From assembly GCF_041381155.1 (NCBI RefSeq), contig NC_091135.1, forward strand, positions 3,303,620 through 3,367,619: 64,000 bases of DNA. The letters are read 5' to 3'. A program made the translations under genes and the position numbers. Within the stretch, counting starts at the first letter, position 1. Every line of letters begins with the position of its first letter. Positions 12,895 through 24,594 of this stretch are shown here, piece after piece. The stretch comes from Argopecten irradians (taxonomy: Eukaryota > Mollusca > Bivalvia > Pectinida > Pectinidae). The notes below the pieces were generated by a model. It did not search any database. It was not told where the DNA came from and was given only the letters and a program-made list of their open reading frames with translations.

Positions 12895-13244
12895 TGTCAA
12901 AGTTGTGGCGTGACACCTCATGATGTTAGCCGAGAAATCATTGATCCTCCAATCATTCTTATTATAAACATTCATCGTACTCATCCCAAATTAATGACAA
13001 AATAAGAGTCCAAAATAATGTTTTCGTTTTTAGAGCGTCCATAAATTTCCACCCACATCACTACACCACAGTCGGAATGGCAGAATCAAATCACTACGTT
13101 TTCTACAGTGGTGGAGAGGTGCAAACTTGCAAAGGAAATGTAAGACGCATGCATTTGGATCAAATGTATGATAACATGAGCAGGGTACGGATGCCTCTTG
13201 AACAGTTTGCAACGGTCTTGCTTTACGAACGTATAAATGAATGA
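12895..13244 (+). pseudogene. USP-like cysteine peptidase C-terminal fragment
   Basis: The first part reads CQSCGVTPHDVSREIIDPPI then ILIINIHRTHP, resembling the Cys-box and following strand of ubiquitin-specific protease domains. It stops at 13003. A second open part, 13041-13244 in another frame, reads HHYTTVGMAESNHYVFY, like the His-box region around the catalytic histidine, and ends in a TGA. A TTTTTAG acceptor-like site at 13027-13033 lies between, so either an intron or a frameshift separates them. USP-like domains of this type also occur in invertebrate transposon proteins. The catalytic Cys region is not in the window. The family call is inference from pattern. Confidence 0.4.
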
Positions 13245-13299
13245 TCTCTCACAGTATATATATTATATATATGATTATGAAAAGCAGATAGAGCATGGA

Positions 13300-14620
13300 C
13301 AATATAGTGCTGGGATAACTTTCAATGTAGAGTAAGTAGGTTTTGTACATAATGTGCCATTAGAAGAAATATTTCACATTGATTAGCAGTTTATGTGTAT
13401 ACAGTGAGTTATTGAACATTAGATGGATCACATTAATATGGATAACTGGTGATTACTCATGTACATAGATATTATTGTACAAATTTTGAATATGCTATGA
13501 AACAATAGAGATCATATACATGTACATAGTAAAAAGGGAGCAATGATTTGTATGTATATATGTGTGTATAGATGGGTGAATGAACCAGTGGTCTTTGAGA
13601 ATCCGCTTGACCCCTCGAGTTTGTACATTGTAGTTTGGAACAATATTCTGTAAATATGAAATTTGTAGTGGGTCAACATAACCATTGATAATGAGTGGGT
13701 AATCTTGTATATGAGAAATAGTAGGGGAGGGATAGTTATATTTGTTATACTGATTGGTGGAGGGGACACATACTTGCATATATTTATAGAATAACGGTTT
13801 GTATTAAATTAGAAATAGACATGTTGAAAGCTCACATATACAGTTTCCTTGTATAAAATGAGTTAAAAATCACTGAATGAATCATTTCATCATTGATAGA
13901 TAACCTTGTACATAGTGTTGGACAGCTGTTGAATGCCATTGTGTTGTGGAGCAGTAGATATCGAACAATGGTTTGTATTTTTTAGAATAAAATATGGGTC
14001 AGTGGGGTCATATAATCATTGGATCTTATCATCATTATATAAGATGGAGCAATATTTTTGTGTATATAAATATGAACCTGTAAAAGGCTCCCATCTTGAA
14101 TGATAAAGAGTAAGTCATAATGTACTTAGCAAATATGGAACAATACTGTAAATGAAATGTGCGAGGGTCGGAGAAATAACCATCGCAAAGAAGTAAGGTG
14201 TCGTGGTACATAGTAAACATGGAATAATTGTATGTCATATAGAAAATAATATGCATTATTTTAGAGAGCCTGCATGACAATTCATAGAGGATGAAGCAAT
14301 GATGTGTGTATATAAAATTTGGTACAGAACTGTGGTAAACTTACTTATCCTATGCATAGTATTATTTCATATGTACATGTAATTGGAGGAACAATGAACT
14401 TGTACATATTTCTTAGGAAAAATTGTAACATATGAGGATTACATAAATAAAAATGGTTATGGACCAGTGGAGGGCTGACATAACCATCGCGAAGTTATGA
14501 TTGGATACGTAATAAACACTTGGAGCATAAAATATGAGGAGTACATAAATAAAAATGGTTATGGACCAGTGGAGGGCTGACATAACCATCGCCTAAATAT
14601 AAGTACATGCAGCTACCACA
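13300..14620. repeat. Degenerate tandem repeat, roughly 100-150 bp period
   Basis: Motifs such as TGGAACAATA, GTACATAGTAAACATGGA and ACATAACCATCGC recur in order with heavy drift. The last two units (14431-14491 and 14528-14592) are almost identical over about 60 bases (GGTTATGGACCAGTGGAGGG), a 97-bp step. No coding frame survives. Confidence 0.6.
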
Positions 14621-14624
14621 CAAA

Positions 14625-15660
14625 CGCTTTTACATATTTTGTCTTTGTAACTACGAGGGGGGGAGCCCATTTTCTGTAAGCCTGTAACAATAACATTGCA
14701 AGATAATGCATTCAAATTATTCGATTTTTCTATTTATTTTTTGCCATTCAATATATAAGGAATTATCTATTAAGAACTGTCCTTTCTTTCATATAATTAT
14801 ATTTCTCTACTTACTAACAGACATAACAATACCATATGTCCTGTTAATGACCAAATGACATGATGACATGCTAAATTAGATTTGATGTTCGTACCAAATC
14901 CTTGTCCCTGACTGTCGAGGCCATTTCATGAGTGCCTCCCCTGCTGTGTAGATATTAATTGCTTATCTCCGATATAATATTTGTGTTTTGATGGAAAAGA
15001 TTTTAATTGAGGTTCACTTGCTTCTGTCAGTCAAGTACCTTTATATCACCCTACACGACACTCATTACTAAGTATGGATCTGTTGTGACACGAAGGAAAG
15101 TATTTTTTCTTGAAATGTTAGTTTCTGGTATTGTGCTCTGTCAAGAGAAATGAGTTTCCTCATCTCATGTCACTTGCGGTTTTTTTTTCAAATTCTGAAA
15201 GCGTACAATTATAAAAGAGTTAAAGGTATTATTACCTTTCTGGGTAATTTGTAGTCTTAATATAATCCTTTGACTTAAATACTACTATACCGTTTTATAT
15301 TCTGGCACATTTTGACCTGTATAATCATGCAACAAACACACATAAACATAGGGTGCAATTGGAGGGCCTCCACGTGGCGCACCTGGAAACACTGGACATT
15401 TAGACCGATACAGATTTTCTGTAGCGCGTTTTTTGTCAAGTGGCTAATCTCCATAAAATAGTCTTCTTCAATTTTCAATAAAATGTATTTATTTGACTCG
15501 GATCTGTACATTATAGCTCGTTTCCCTTCATTTCATCTGTGACATCCATTTACTTTAATTTTTCTTCAAACTGGGATATGATTTCCTAACATAATGAAAA
15601 AGCTCCAAGAGTTATCTCCCTTTCGCAAGTCTCTTCAATTAATCTGCGACACTCCTTCAG
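14625..15660. other. AT-rich sequence without a gene
   Basis: No exon signature, LINE domain or tandem repeat is visible. Confidence 0.4.
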
Positions 15661-15667
15661 GTGTCGC

Positions 15668-15880
15668 CCCACTAGTATCTACGACACAAGAAGAGTCATA
15701 ATCAAGTAGGAATGTTCAAATCCTATATCAACACTCCTAGACTAAGAAGAAGCCACCTGTCTAACGGAAGAAGCATCAATGTCATCCTTGCTTCAGAGAA
15801 CAATGTGGCCATTTGATTTAAAGCGTCATCTCGGACACGACATTAAGATGGTTACAAGTTACATGCTTTGATGCAGACTC
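15668..15880 (+). pseudogene. C2H2 zinc-finger fragment (inverted copy of 11800-12005)
   Basis: A frame reads HQCHPCFREQCGHLI then a stop; one base of shift restores FDLKRHLGHD. This matches the finger half seen on the minus strand at 11800-12005 and the two stretches align at the DNA level at roughly three quarters identity by eye. Frameshifted and without start or end; non-functional. Confidence 0.5.
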
Positions 15881-16430
15881 TCTATGACAAATTGTAAACA
15901 ACAGCAACATCGACACTACCTCATTGTGTTTAAACACCTTTTTACAGCAAATTATCTGGACCTACATCTTGTGAGGAGACCTTCTCAAAGTTCTCAATTA
16001 ACTGTTTGGCAAAGATATGACCACCTCCACAAGGACGGTATGGTTATCGGATGGCGGAGAAGACAAGCATGTAGCCTGTAACAATGGAGAAGACATGAAG
16101 ACTCGAGGGAAGAAAAAATAACAAACACGAAGACTTTGATACCATAATGAGGTAAGCCAGATCTGCTACAAAAATGAGGAATGGGTTAGGAAATATGGAA
16201 ATTACGATAATGAAGGAATGTCAGAGAAACAAGGTACTGATGAAAATGGAGGGAACATGAAACTTGTAATAATGAACATGTTTGATGCAAAGTTTAAGTC
16301 CAATTATCAGATACATTCTTCAGTTACAAAATGATTCAATACACGAAAAAGTCATAGATGATTAACAGAAGTCATTGATGTTGGAATCATTGTAATGAAT
16401 ACCTTTCAGTTGGCATTCATAGCCAATCAG

Positions 16431-16512
16431 ACGACCATCAGGATAATGACAACCATCAGGATAGTGACGACCATTAGGATAATGACAACCATCGGGATAG
16501 CGACGACCATCA
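16431..16512. repeat. 18-bp minisatellite (about 4.5 units)
   Basis: The unit is close to GACCATCAGGATAATGAC. In the minus direction it keeps a frame of six-residue repeats (YPDGCH/YPDGRH), but the surrounding frame has no gene features. Confidence 0.7.
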
Positions 16513-16519
16513 GATGGCA

Positions 16520-17355
16520 GACATTTCTGGATAGTGACTAAAATTAAAATTGGTACTTTCCCAGGTATAATATGTTTTTGAGAATGAACGTTTTGTGTTA
16601 TTTTTGTAATACTAACAGTGCATAGCACTTGTTGTTCGACTTGTTCAAGCTGTGTTTAAACAAAAATACACAGTGTATTACTTGCAGAAATGTTTCATTT
16701 CATAAAGAGTGTTATAAGTAACCAAATTATGTACTTTTTATTTGGCAAAAGTATCTGGCCATGATTTATAAGTAAAAAAAAACGGCAAATCAAAGTGATA
16801 CACATGTAAGCAGCCATGTTGGTTTTCTAAAAAGGAAACCAACACATAATCCGGAAATGGTAATACTTCTAATGTTATTTTTTTCGAAAATATTCTCAAA
16901 TTAAGTAAACATTAAGATATGAATATATTTACTTTTTTATTTAATTTTTTCTTTGAAGAGACAGTGGTAATTTTAGTAATTAATATATGAATATAGAAAT
17001 GGTTAGTTTGATTAAGAAACGGCACTTAGATTTTTACCGGATTTATTAGTGTTGAAATTGTTATTTCAGAAATAAGAAATTTAAAATAAATTTATTTCAG
17101 TTATTTCAGGAAAATACGTTATACAATTTATTAATCTTGAATCAACTTTAAATATCAAAAATAAATAAATATCTTTTGTTTAACTCTAAAAATTCAACAT
17201 TGTACAAAATATACAACAGGTATAGTGAATTCAATATAAATGATAAGCCAACTTCTTTATTCCTTTGTTTGAGTCCTTCATTCACAGCATCTATAAGTGG
17301 CTTGACTGGTTCTAAAATGTACTTGGTTTTAACCTTCGAGCTCTATTCTGTGTGT
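16520..17355. other. Very AT-rich spacer upstream of the Pro/Gln-rich gene
   Basis: Dominated by A and T with no recognisable exon. If the gene at 17361 has further 5' exons, I could not identify one here. Confidence 0.35.
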
Positions 17356-17360
17356 TACAG

Positions 17361-18556
17361 ATTCACCCCCAACCCTTGCAACAACTCGGCGCCAGTTAGG
17401 TTTTCGGAGTAGCAGACTTTCTGCCACTGTTACAAAACATGCCAGTGAGGATAGGTCCGAGGACAGTTCCATGACACCACCCAGTGCTCCCGAAATACAG
17501 ACAACATACGACACGTCCACCTCAGACGATCAAGATGTGAGTACACTTCATTGATTGATTATATGGGCGTGCTAATTTTCTTGTTTGCATACAGACAGTA
17601 TGTTACCAATTTTATGTATTTTCTCTGTTACAGGAGTCAGACGGACCTAATGGAATAGAGGGCTATGGAGCGGTGGAGGCCCTGACAGGGTACCACGTGT
17701 CCCTGAGGGATCAGATAACAGCCCTGGCCAGACGAGATTTCGGAGGAGAGCTGAAAGCTCCTGTCCCACGTCGTTTGAACATGCAGCCTCACCGGTCAGG
17801 GTATCCCAAAGCCAGCAACACCAGTTTGATTCGTCATCCAACACCGCAGGTCAGTCACCAACACGGAAGTGTCGTCAGAAGTCCATATTGCTAACGAGCA
17901 GCGCCACGCCAGTTACATTCGGTTGGCACGACCGTTGTCTCTGCGCCGGTTTCTGTTACTTCTGTTCCGGCTCCCTTTGCCACGATTCCTCAAGGGCCAT
18001 ACCAAATATACTTTGGGTCTGCGCCTTCGATGACTGTTCCTCTTCTGTTACAGATACCTAGTCCAGGTCAGCAGTTTGTTCCGATACCAATACAGCCATC
18101 CCCGCCTCAACAAAGTCCTGTTCAGGTGGTTCCTCAAAGCGCCATTCCGATTCAGCAGTTCGTCCCTATACAGATACTGCCATGCTCTCTACGAAGTCCT
18201 GTTCAGGTGGTTCCTCAAGGCACCATTCCGACTCAGCAGTTCGTCACTATACAGATACTGCCATCCCTCCTCTACCGAGTCCTGTCCAAGTGGTTCCTCA
18301 AAGCACCTCTCCATCACAGCAGTTTGTCTCGATTGTACCACAGCAATCCACGATGTCGCGTCTACCACCACCACCTCGTCCGTCACCATCCAGCCCTGGC
18401 CCATCGCGAAGCAGCAACTCGTACTACAAACGTCAAAACGAAGAGGTCGAGAAAGACAGGATTGTGAGGACTGCAATATTATCATTTGAAGAATGGACAG
18501 AGACGATGAAGGCTAGAAGCTACACCACCAGAGAACTCCCAAGATTTAGGATTTAG
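17361..18556 (+). CDS. 3' exons of an unrecognised Pro/Gln/Val-rich protein gene
   Basis: Three exons join in phase. Exon A, 17361-17536 (acceptor TGTGTTACAG, donor GTGAGT), encodes a Ser/Thr/Asp-rich stretch ending DTSTSDDQD. Exon B, 17634-17849 (donor GTCAGT), includes EALTGYHVSLRDQITALARR. Exon C starts at 18054 after CTTCTGTTACAG and encodes a Pro/Gln/Val repeat (SPVQVVPQ..IPIQQFVPIQILP, three units). Between units 2 and 3 (about 18250-18290) the frame shifts by two bases. The third unit continues as LPPPPRPSPSSPGPSRSSN, then YYKRQNEEVEKDRIVR and stops at 18556. The shift may be a sequence error, an unseen splice, or decay. The 204-bp intron before exon C is itself partly open and V/P-rich, so it may be retained sometimes. 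No start codon or family was recognised. Confidence 0.45.
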
Positions 18557-18746
18557 GGATCCCTGATCTCCGTTTACATATACCGAGTGCTGGACAACAA
18601 GGCACAAGGGGGATATAAATATTTTAATGCTGCCTAGCAACATTGCTAGAAGATCCCAAGCCCTTGAAAAAGCAGAGGGGAAATATTTGTATTCACTGAA
18701 AAAATTCCAACAAACACTGTGATAAATCATGTAGTGTCGATAGCAA

Positions 18747-18817
18747 TTCCTACGGTGAAGTGGCTATCACAATTGTCACTATGTGGCAGGAGACCTGGGT
18801 TCGATTCCTGGTGGGAA
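18747..18817 (+). pseudogene. tRNA-like sequence (tRNA relic or SINE head)
   Basis: The ends TTCCTAC and GTGGGAA can pair as a 7-bp acceptor stem with one wobble. GTGA/TCAC forms a D stem, and TTGTC/GGCAG a 5-bp anticodon stem with wobble pairs. GGTTCGATTCC is a good B box. The anticodon loop lacks the usual T at position 33 and the T stem is imperfect. A degraded tRNA or tRNA-derived SINE head is more likely than an active tRNA. Confidence 0.4.
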
Positions 18818-18819
18818 TT

Positions 18820-19325
18820 TCAGCACAATTGGTTTGTTACAGCTTTTTTGGTCATATTTTGATATCTCGAGTCATAATTATATGAAGGATCATTCAAAGA
18901 TAACATTCTTGGTTCATGTTGCGAATTAAATGTGTAATTGTATATATGAAATTTTCATTTTGGGTTCATTTTGCAAATTAAATTGTGTAATTTTATGTGA
19001 AATTTCCATTGGTCCATTGTCATTGGAAAATAGAACCGGTACCCTTTCGTGATGAGGAGTCGTTTAAATATTTTAGTTTTTTTGGCCCCTGTGATCTTGT
19101 AAGAAAATCAAGGTAATTCAGCTTAGCAAACTTTTTTTGTAATTGTTTTCTTTTTGAAGAATTAATAAATACAAGCAAATCATACAAGCTCTTACGTTCA
19201 CTAACACATATACCATCCAATTCTTTATATATACATATTTTAACTGTATCACACACATCCACGTACAAACTCCTATTTATAAAGTTTGAATTCCATATTC
19301 TAAAATATTTGTATTAAAATACTGT
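18820..19325. other. AT-rich sequence without a gene
   Basis: A loose local duplication (ATTTTCATT-TGGTTCAT-TTGC-AATTAAA) occurs at about 18905-19015. Nothing else is recognised. Confidence 0.35.
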
Positions 19326-19329
19326 AAGA

Positions 19330-20272
19330 GACATAAGTCAATCTTACAATACACGTGCACACACTTTCACACACTAGGATCAATCATACAATACACTTAC
19401 ACTCTTACATACACTACGATTAATCTTACAATACACGTGCACACACTTACACACACTAGGATCAATTATACAATACACTTACACACACTTACATACACTA
19501 GGATTAATCATACAATACACTTACACACACACTTACACACACTAGGATTAATCTTAAAATACACGTGCACACACTTACACACATTAGAATCAATCATACA
19601 ATACACTTACACACACTTACATACACTACGATTAATCTTAAAATACACGTGCACACACTTACACACACTAGGATCAATCATACAATACACTTACACACAC
19701 TTACACACACTAGGATTAATCTTACAATACACGTGCACACACTTACACACACTAGGATCAATCATACAATACACTAACACACACTTACATACACTACGAT
19801 TAATCTTACAATACACGTGCACACACTTACACACACTAGGATCAATCTTACAATACACTTACACACACACTAGGATTAATCTTACAATACACTGCACACA
19901 CTTACACACATTAGGATCAATCATACAATACACTTACACACACTTACATACACTACGATTAATCTTACAATACACGTGCACACACTTACACACACTAGGA
20001 TCAATCATACAATACACTTACACACACTTACACACACTAGGATTAATCTTACAATACACGTGCACACACTTACACACACTAGGATCAATCATACAATACA
20101 CTAACACACACTTACATACACTACGATTAATCTTACAATACACGTGCACACACTTACATACACTAGGATCAATCATACAATACACTTACACACACTTACA
20201 TACACTACCATTAATCTTACAATACACGTGCACACACTTACACACATTAGGATCAATCATACAATACACTTA
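19330..20272. repeat. 42-bp minisatellite organised as an 84-bp two-monomer repeat
   Basis: Two related 42-base monomers alternate: one with GATCAATCATACAATACACT, the other with GATTAATCTTACAATACACG, each followed by ACAC-rich sequence. About 22 monomers are present. The period is a multiple of three, so a 288-codon frame stays open by construction. The ACGTGCAC monomer gives a regular CACGTG-like site in each 84 bp. Confidence 0.9.
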
Positions 20273-20284
20273 CCTTTGTCTGTT

Positions 20285-20600
20285 AACAATCTGGGACGAC
20301 TAGGCTTTCGTTGAAAACTGCATGTGCAGCAGAAAGTACATGCGCAGTTCCGAATGCTAGCCCGATCGGGAACCATCGGCATATTCCGTACACGTTGTCT
20401 TGTATTTATTTGTTTGTTACAAATAAATCAAACACCTTCATATAATCAAACACCTTTATATACATTCTAATTACTTAAGCTTCGAATTACATCGTAATTT
20501 TTGTATTAACAAAAAGTTTATAATTTAAGACATTGGCGAAAATAGATTTTTTTTCTTATTTCTTTTCCGATAAGTGAATTTGAGCGCAACTTATGCGGGA
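20285..20600. other. Spacer without a recognised gene
   Basis: Contains a short dyad around CATGTGCAGC...GTACATGCGCAG near 20320-20345. No frame or repeat is recognised. Confidence 0.35.
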
Positions 20601-21255
20601 ACCCATCTTTGAAGAATCAACAAAACTGTGAACATTTTGAATTCAACATTTTAAACCACCCATATAATATTCCTGGACTACACTGATCTTTTCACTTTAT
20701 CTACTCTGCTGTTCCATAAAAATTCAAAAAGTAAAGAACTGATATTTTTGAATATTTTTCCATTTTGGTTAGGTAATATTATGGTTGAATATTGGTGTAT
20801 ATTTCGTCTGTTCCTGCTTTTGATTATGCAGTTTAGTTTAACTTTTGTCAAAGTTCATATTAACCGTTTTTAGGAGATCCACACAGAAATCATTTCCTAA
20901 TAAAGTAAACCTCTCTTTTCCCCATCGTAAGTTGAGTTCTATAAGAAAGTATCTTGGCTATACTTTTTACTACCTATCCATATGACCTCTGTTTTATCAA
21001 TATTAATTTTTAAACCTGAAATAGATGCAAACACTTTCAATTCATGTAATGATTCTTTCAGAGAGTGTTCCGTTCCATCTATAGTCAAAAAATGTTGTAT
21101 GCATTTAGTAGAATATCTGTATTTTCAATATTAAACCATGCATTTTTATATTATTCCTGCATCGAATTGCGTGTATTTCTGCATAAGATAAAGATATACG
21201 GTGCAATTGGGTCGCCCTGTCTGCACACTCTATTAATTTTTAAAATCAGATCATT
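20600..21255 (-). mobile_element. L1-like LINE relic: end of reverse transcriptase and downstream domain
   Basis: On the minus strand, starting near 21250, the frames give VCRQGDPIAPYIFILC, the RT motif that precedes the catalytic aspartates. Further on come GTEHSLKESLHELKVFASIS, GLKINIDKTEVIWIG and WGKERFTLLGNDF. The downstream region gives FEFLWNSRVDKVKRSV and YYMGGLKM, the post-RT block of L1/Tx1-type LINEs. The catalytic aspartate pair lies in a damaged stretch. Several frameshifts and stops show it is dead. Confidence 0.75.
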
Positions 21256-22189
21256 TTTTTTCTTATTTTCTTAACAAACTAGATTTAAGGTTATTTGTCC
21301 CTTGTGACCTTGAATGTTGGTCAAGGTCATTCATATAAACAAACTTGATGGCTATTTATCTCGGTATGTTACGTCCTCAGTAACAGGCGGCTATTCCTTC
21401 CAGAATTTGAAAAATTGCAATTTTGAAGTTTTACCCTTATTTCCAATGTCGTTCTTCAGAAAAATATTGCATTGGTTGTTTGCTCCATTTTTAATTCTCT
21501 ATAACATAACCGAAAATGAAAGAAATTCATCAAAAGTTTAAAATCGAAAGCAACAGCCATACTGGACTTTTGACCATCATAAATATGTTCGTGACATCTT
21601 CAACTCATGCCATATAATTTAGTGACACCTTCATTGGCGTATCTCTTACCATTTCGGAGATCCTTTGTTTACAACTTTAGATGCAGAGTGATAAAACGAG
21701 GCTTGCCCTGAGGCTGTTTCTCTGTGTCCTTTATTGAAGCTTACTTGAGGTGTCTACTCACAAAGACGTTATTTTTGGCTGCCAACCATCAATGTCTCGC
21801 TCCAGTCTTTCCCGGATGTCACCACTCTGTTATCGGCTGTCTTTCCTACTAACCACTGGACTACATACAACTGTTAGTGTTGCCGCTCGACCGTCGTCGT
21901 CATCAGCCAGGTTCATTATATCCTCGATCCTCCAGTACGAAACACCAAACTCACAGATCATTTGTTGTCAAAACACAGTTTTGCAATGACATAGTCCAGG
22001 GGTGGATATAACGTCAGTGATAGTACCCCCTAGTGTATCGAGGATGGGTGAATCCATCTTCGAAGGTTTCAATTCTTATCTTGGAATCTCTCCTCATGGT
22101 GGGTCAGTATGGTTGATCAGTCCGTACTCCCCAACGGTTGGCTTCCAACTACGTACCTTGACTCTCGCCTCTGCTAGATGGCATGCTCT

Positions 22190-22860
22190 CTCCTACCTAA
22201 ATTCTCTAACGATAAATACATGTATGATGATATATATACATCAACGAATGCTGTAAAATAATGAAACGTCTCCCCATGCTACAAGAGATTTAAACATACA
22301 TATACCAGAAAGACATTCCTGATGAAATCAGCTCGGTTCATCGCGAACGCTTCGCGTTTCTTCCATAAAATTCGTGCAAAAGTGTAATGGCTCACCTACT
22401 ACTCTTTATCTTTTACTCATTGAACCGTTTCCCTTGTTTTCTCTTTTTCCCTTTTTATTTATCTATCGATTTTTATTGTATCTCAAACTGGAGGAAATAA
22501 AGTTTGATGAAAAATTCATTAGGGACTTTTTTCTATGAAATCATCACGCTATTGTCTCAGCCAGTCAGAAACGACGTTACAGATGACGACTGATAAGGTC
22601 AAAGTTTTTGCCCATGAAAGTATTCGTCACACTTTAGTTGAAAAGAAAATGACCAATCACTGGTCCAAATTGGTTTAATCAATTTTCTGAAGTGTACCAC
22701 TAGATCCAATATGGCGAGGTCGAGATGCTTTATCTGTGATCGAAATGGGGTTTTTGTATTTAAAAACCAAGACATACAATTTTATACCCGATTGATTATT
22801 TTCAATTTAGATATTGCATTAATATTATCCATTTTATTGTTAACATAGAAAAGACATTTT
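22190..22860. other. Unique insertion within the repeated segment
   Basis: These roughly 670 bases are absent from the other two copies of the segment. They contain a small inverted motif CGCGAACGCTTCGCG (22339-22353) but no frame or transposon end that I recognise. Confidence 0.5.
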
Positions 22861-23388
22861 TTACTCTTACATTGTTAGGGTTACATTCGAAGATTAGGCG
22901 GTGCCATATCATATCAATATAACTTGCAGTGGCCATCGTATATTTAGTGGCCGCCACCATTTAAAAGTTGGGCAAATGTCTACAGTTTGAATTTCGAATT
23001 ATTCAAATAAGGAGTTTCCGTATTGAAGCGAATATTAATTGATTACAAGTGCTGCTAGCGTGGAAGGCAATGCACGTATTACAATATGATTCTATGTAGA
23101 TTTGTAGTTGAATGTGATTATTACTTAAACACACAAAAAAAAAGAAAAACAACTGCTACTTGAACTTGATGCGGATGTTTGCCAATATTTTGTGCGTTTA
23201 GTACAAACGACCAACACCAATATTGCTTGCAAAACTTTTATTGAACAATATCCGTATCGTATCAATCTATTTATATAATTGTGTTTGAGTGGTCTTAAAC
23301 TGGACTTCATTTTGGTAATGAATAATGAATACATACAGATTATTATTTTTTATCTCAGAAATAAGGATTTTGTTATAACAAACCAGAT

Positions 23389-23604
23389 GGGGTTTGTTTA
23401 TTTTTACGTCCTATTAACAGCCAGGGTCATGTAAGGACGTGCCAGGTTTGTTGGTGGAGGAAAGCCGGAGTACCCGGAGAAAAACCCCCGACCAGCGGTC
23501 AGTACCGCGCAACTGCCCCACATGGGATTCGAACCCGCATCCCAGAGGTGGGGGGCTTGTGGTAATATGTCGGGACATCTTAACCACTCGGCCACCGCGG
23601 CCTC
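23389..23604 (-). mobile_element. tRNA-derived SINE, full length, with 14-bp target-site duplication
   Basis: Read on the minus strand, the head is GGCCGCGGTGGCCGAGTGGT with an A box, and GGTTCGAATCC is the B box. The body contains ACTCCGGCTTTCCTCCACCA and the tail GTTAATAGGACGTAAAAATA. ATAACAAACCAGAT flanks it at 23375-23388 and 23605-23618. The paralogous site near 34395-34415 has the target once and no SINE. The head resembles tRNA-Ser/Leu; the family name is not assigned. Confidence 0.85.
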
Positions 23605-24164
23605 ATAACAAACCAGATAACAATCTTTTATAAATATATAATATGATAATATTAATTAGTCATATAACATCAGTTATAATATAATCTAGTGTATATGAAT
23701 CTCCAGTAAAAAATGAATTAAAACAACATCAAAAGAAAAACAAACAAAAACAATAAGAAACTAATTTTTTAGAATTCATGCTTTTAGAATAAACTACTAG
23801 CCCCCAGCCTCTGGATCGCAGTGTTTATTACATCTATATACATACATACATTGAAAACTTAGCAACGAAATAAAAAAAAATACTATTATCACACAAAATA
23901 CAGTGTGATTAGCAAAATTTAATATAGACTTTTTTTAAATGGATAAAATCTTCTCATCCTCTGATTATGAAATCTGCTCTTTTTTCACCCCAAGACAATC
24001 TGATTCACGAGATCTGAGAATTAGTTACAATATGTTTTTAGACCCAACGCTTTAAGAGGTCTTATAGAGATCAAAAATCAGTCAAATCGCTCTCTACATA
24101 TTGTATAATAGAAGAAGGATAGTCAAATAACTTCTACGCTTAGATTTAGCGGCGGAAATATTTC

Positions 24165-24310
24165 ACTAACTGTATAGTTGTTAATATTTGCGAGGATCTT
24201 AATTTCGCTAAATTCGCGGGTCCATCCAAATAAGCGAAGATTAATACCTCGCAAAGTTTATCAAAATCATCATGGCTTTACATATTATAGCCTTTCGTCT
24301 AAATGAACAT
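24165..24310. mobile_element. Truncated copy of a CGCGAA-rich MITE
   Basis: Matches the first part of 34956-35193 (CTGTATAGTT...ATATTTGCGAGGATCTTAAT) and breaks off after TTTCGTCTAAATGA, where the gene flank begins. Confidence 0.6.
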
Positions 24311-24520
24311 CGTTGCGTGTACCCACCCCACAGACATTGTGCGCACACCGTGTAACGTTGTGCGGTCCCACAACTGATTATTTATTTGTTTATAGGTATA
24401 GGTTGTTTAATCCCCCTCCTTTGGGCCCCTCATCTGAACTAGGAAGTTGTTATTAACACCCAAACCAGCCAACTGTGTCGTACAATAATTACAGTGTATT
24501 TTAAAACCTTTTGTGAGTGA

Positions 24521-24527
24521 TATAAAG
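24521..24527 (+). promoter_or_regulatory. TATA-like element upstream of the five-exon gene
   Basis: TATAAAG lies about 70 bases upstream of the ATG and is kept in the inverted copy (49041-49047). Position and conservation fit a core promoter, but the sequence is AT-rich and the transcript start is unknown. Confidence 0.3.
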
Positions 24528-24594
24528 TACATTGTATATCACATCACAACCTTTTGGGTTTTAGAAGAAGGAACTCAGACCTTTTCCAACAAAA

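Larger units (their letters stand above)
21560..24310 (-). repeat. Extra inverted copy of the palindrome-centre segment (32080-33710)
   Basis: 21560-22185 is the reverse complement of about 33060-33710, and 22860-24300 is the reverse complement of about 32080-33060. The latter also matches 33870-35060 directly. It contains an insertion at 22190-22860, a SINE at 23389-23604 and ends in a truncated MITE. The shared text includes AAAGACGTTATTTTTGGCTG, TCCAGGGGTGGATATAACG and ACATTGTTAGGGTTACATTC. No true gene was recognised in it; the short frames are repeated with the element. Confidence 0.75.

Noticed and set aside
15884..16081. 65-codon frame downstream of the zinc-finger relic
   Set aside because: No domain, no splice support and low complexity at both ends.
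19437..20303. 288-codon frame rich in His, Thr and Leu
   Set aside because: The 42-bp monomer length keeps one frame open; no codon bias or unique domain.
23520..23604. Functional tRNA-Ser or tRNA-Leu gene
   Set aside because: The A and B boxes belong to a SINE head followed by a SINE body and flanked by a target-site duplication.
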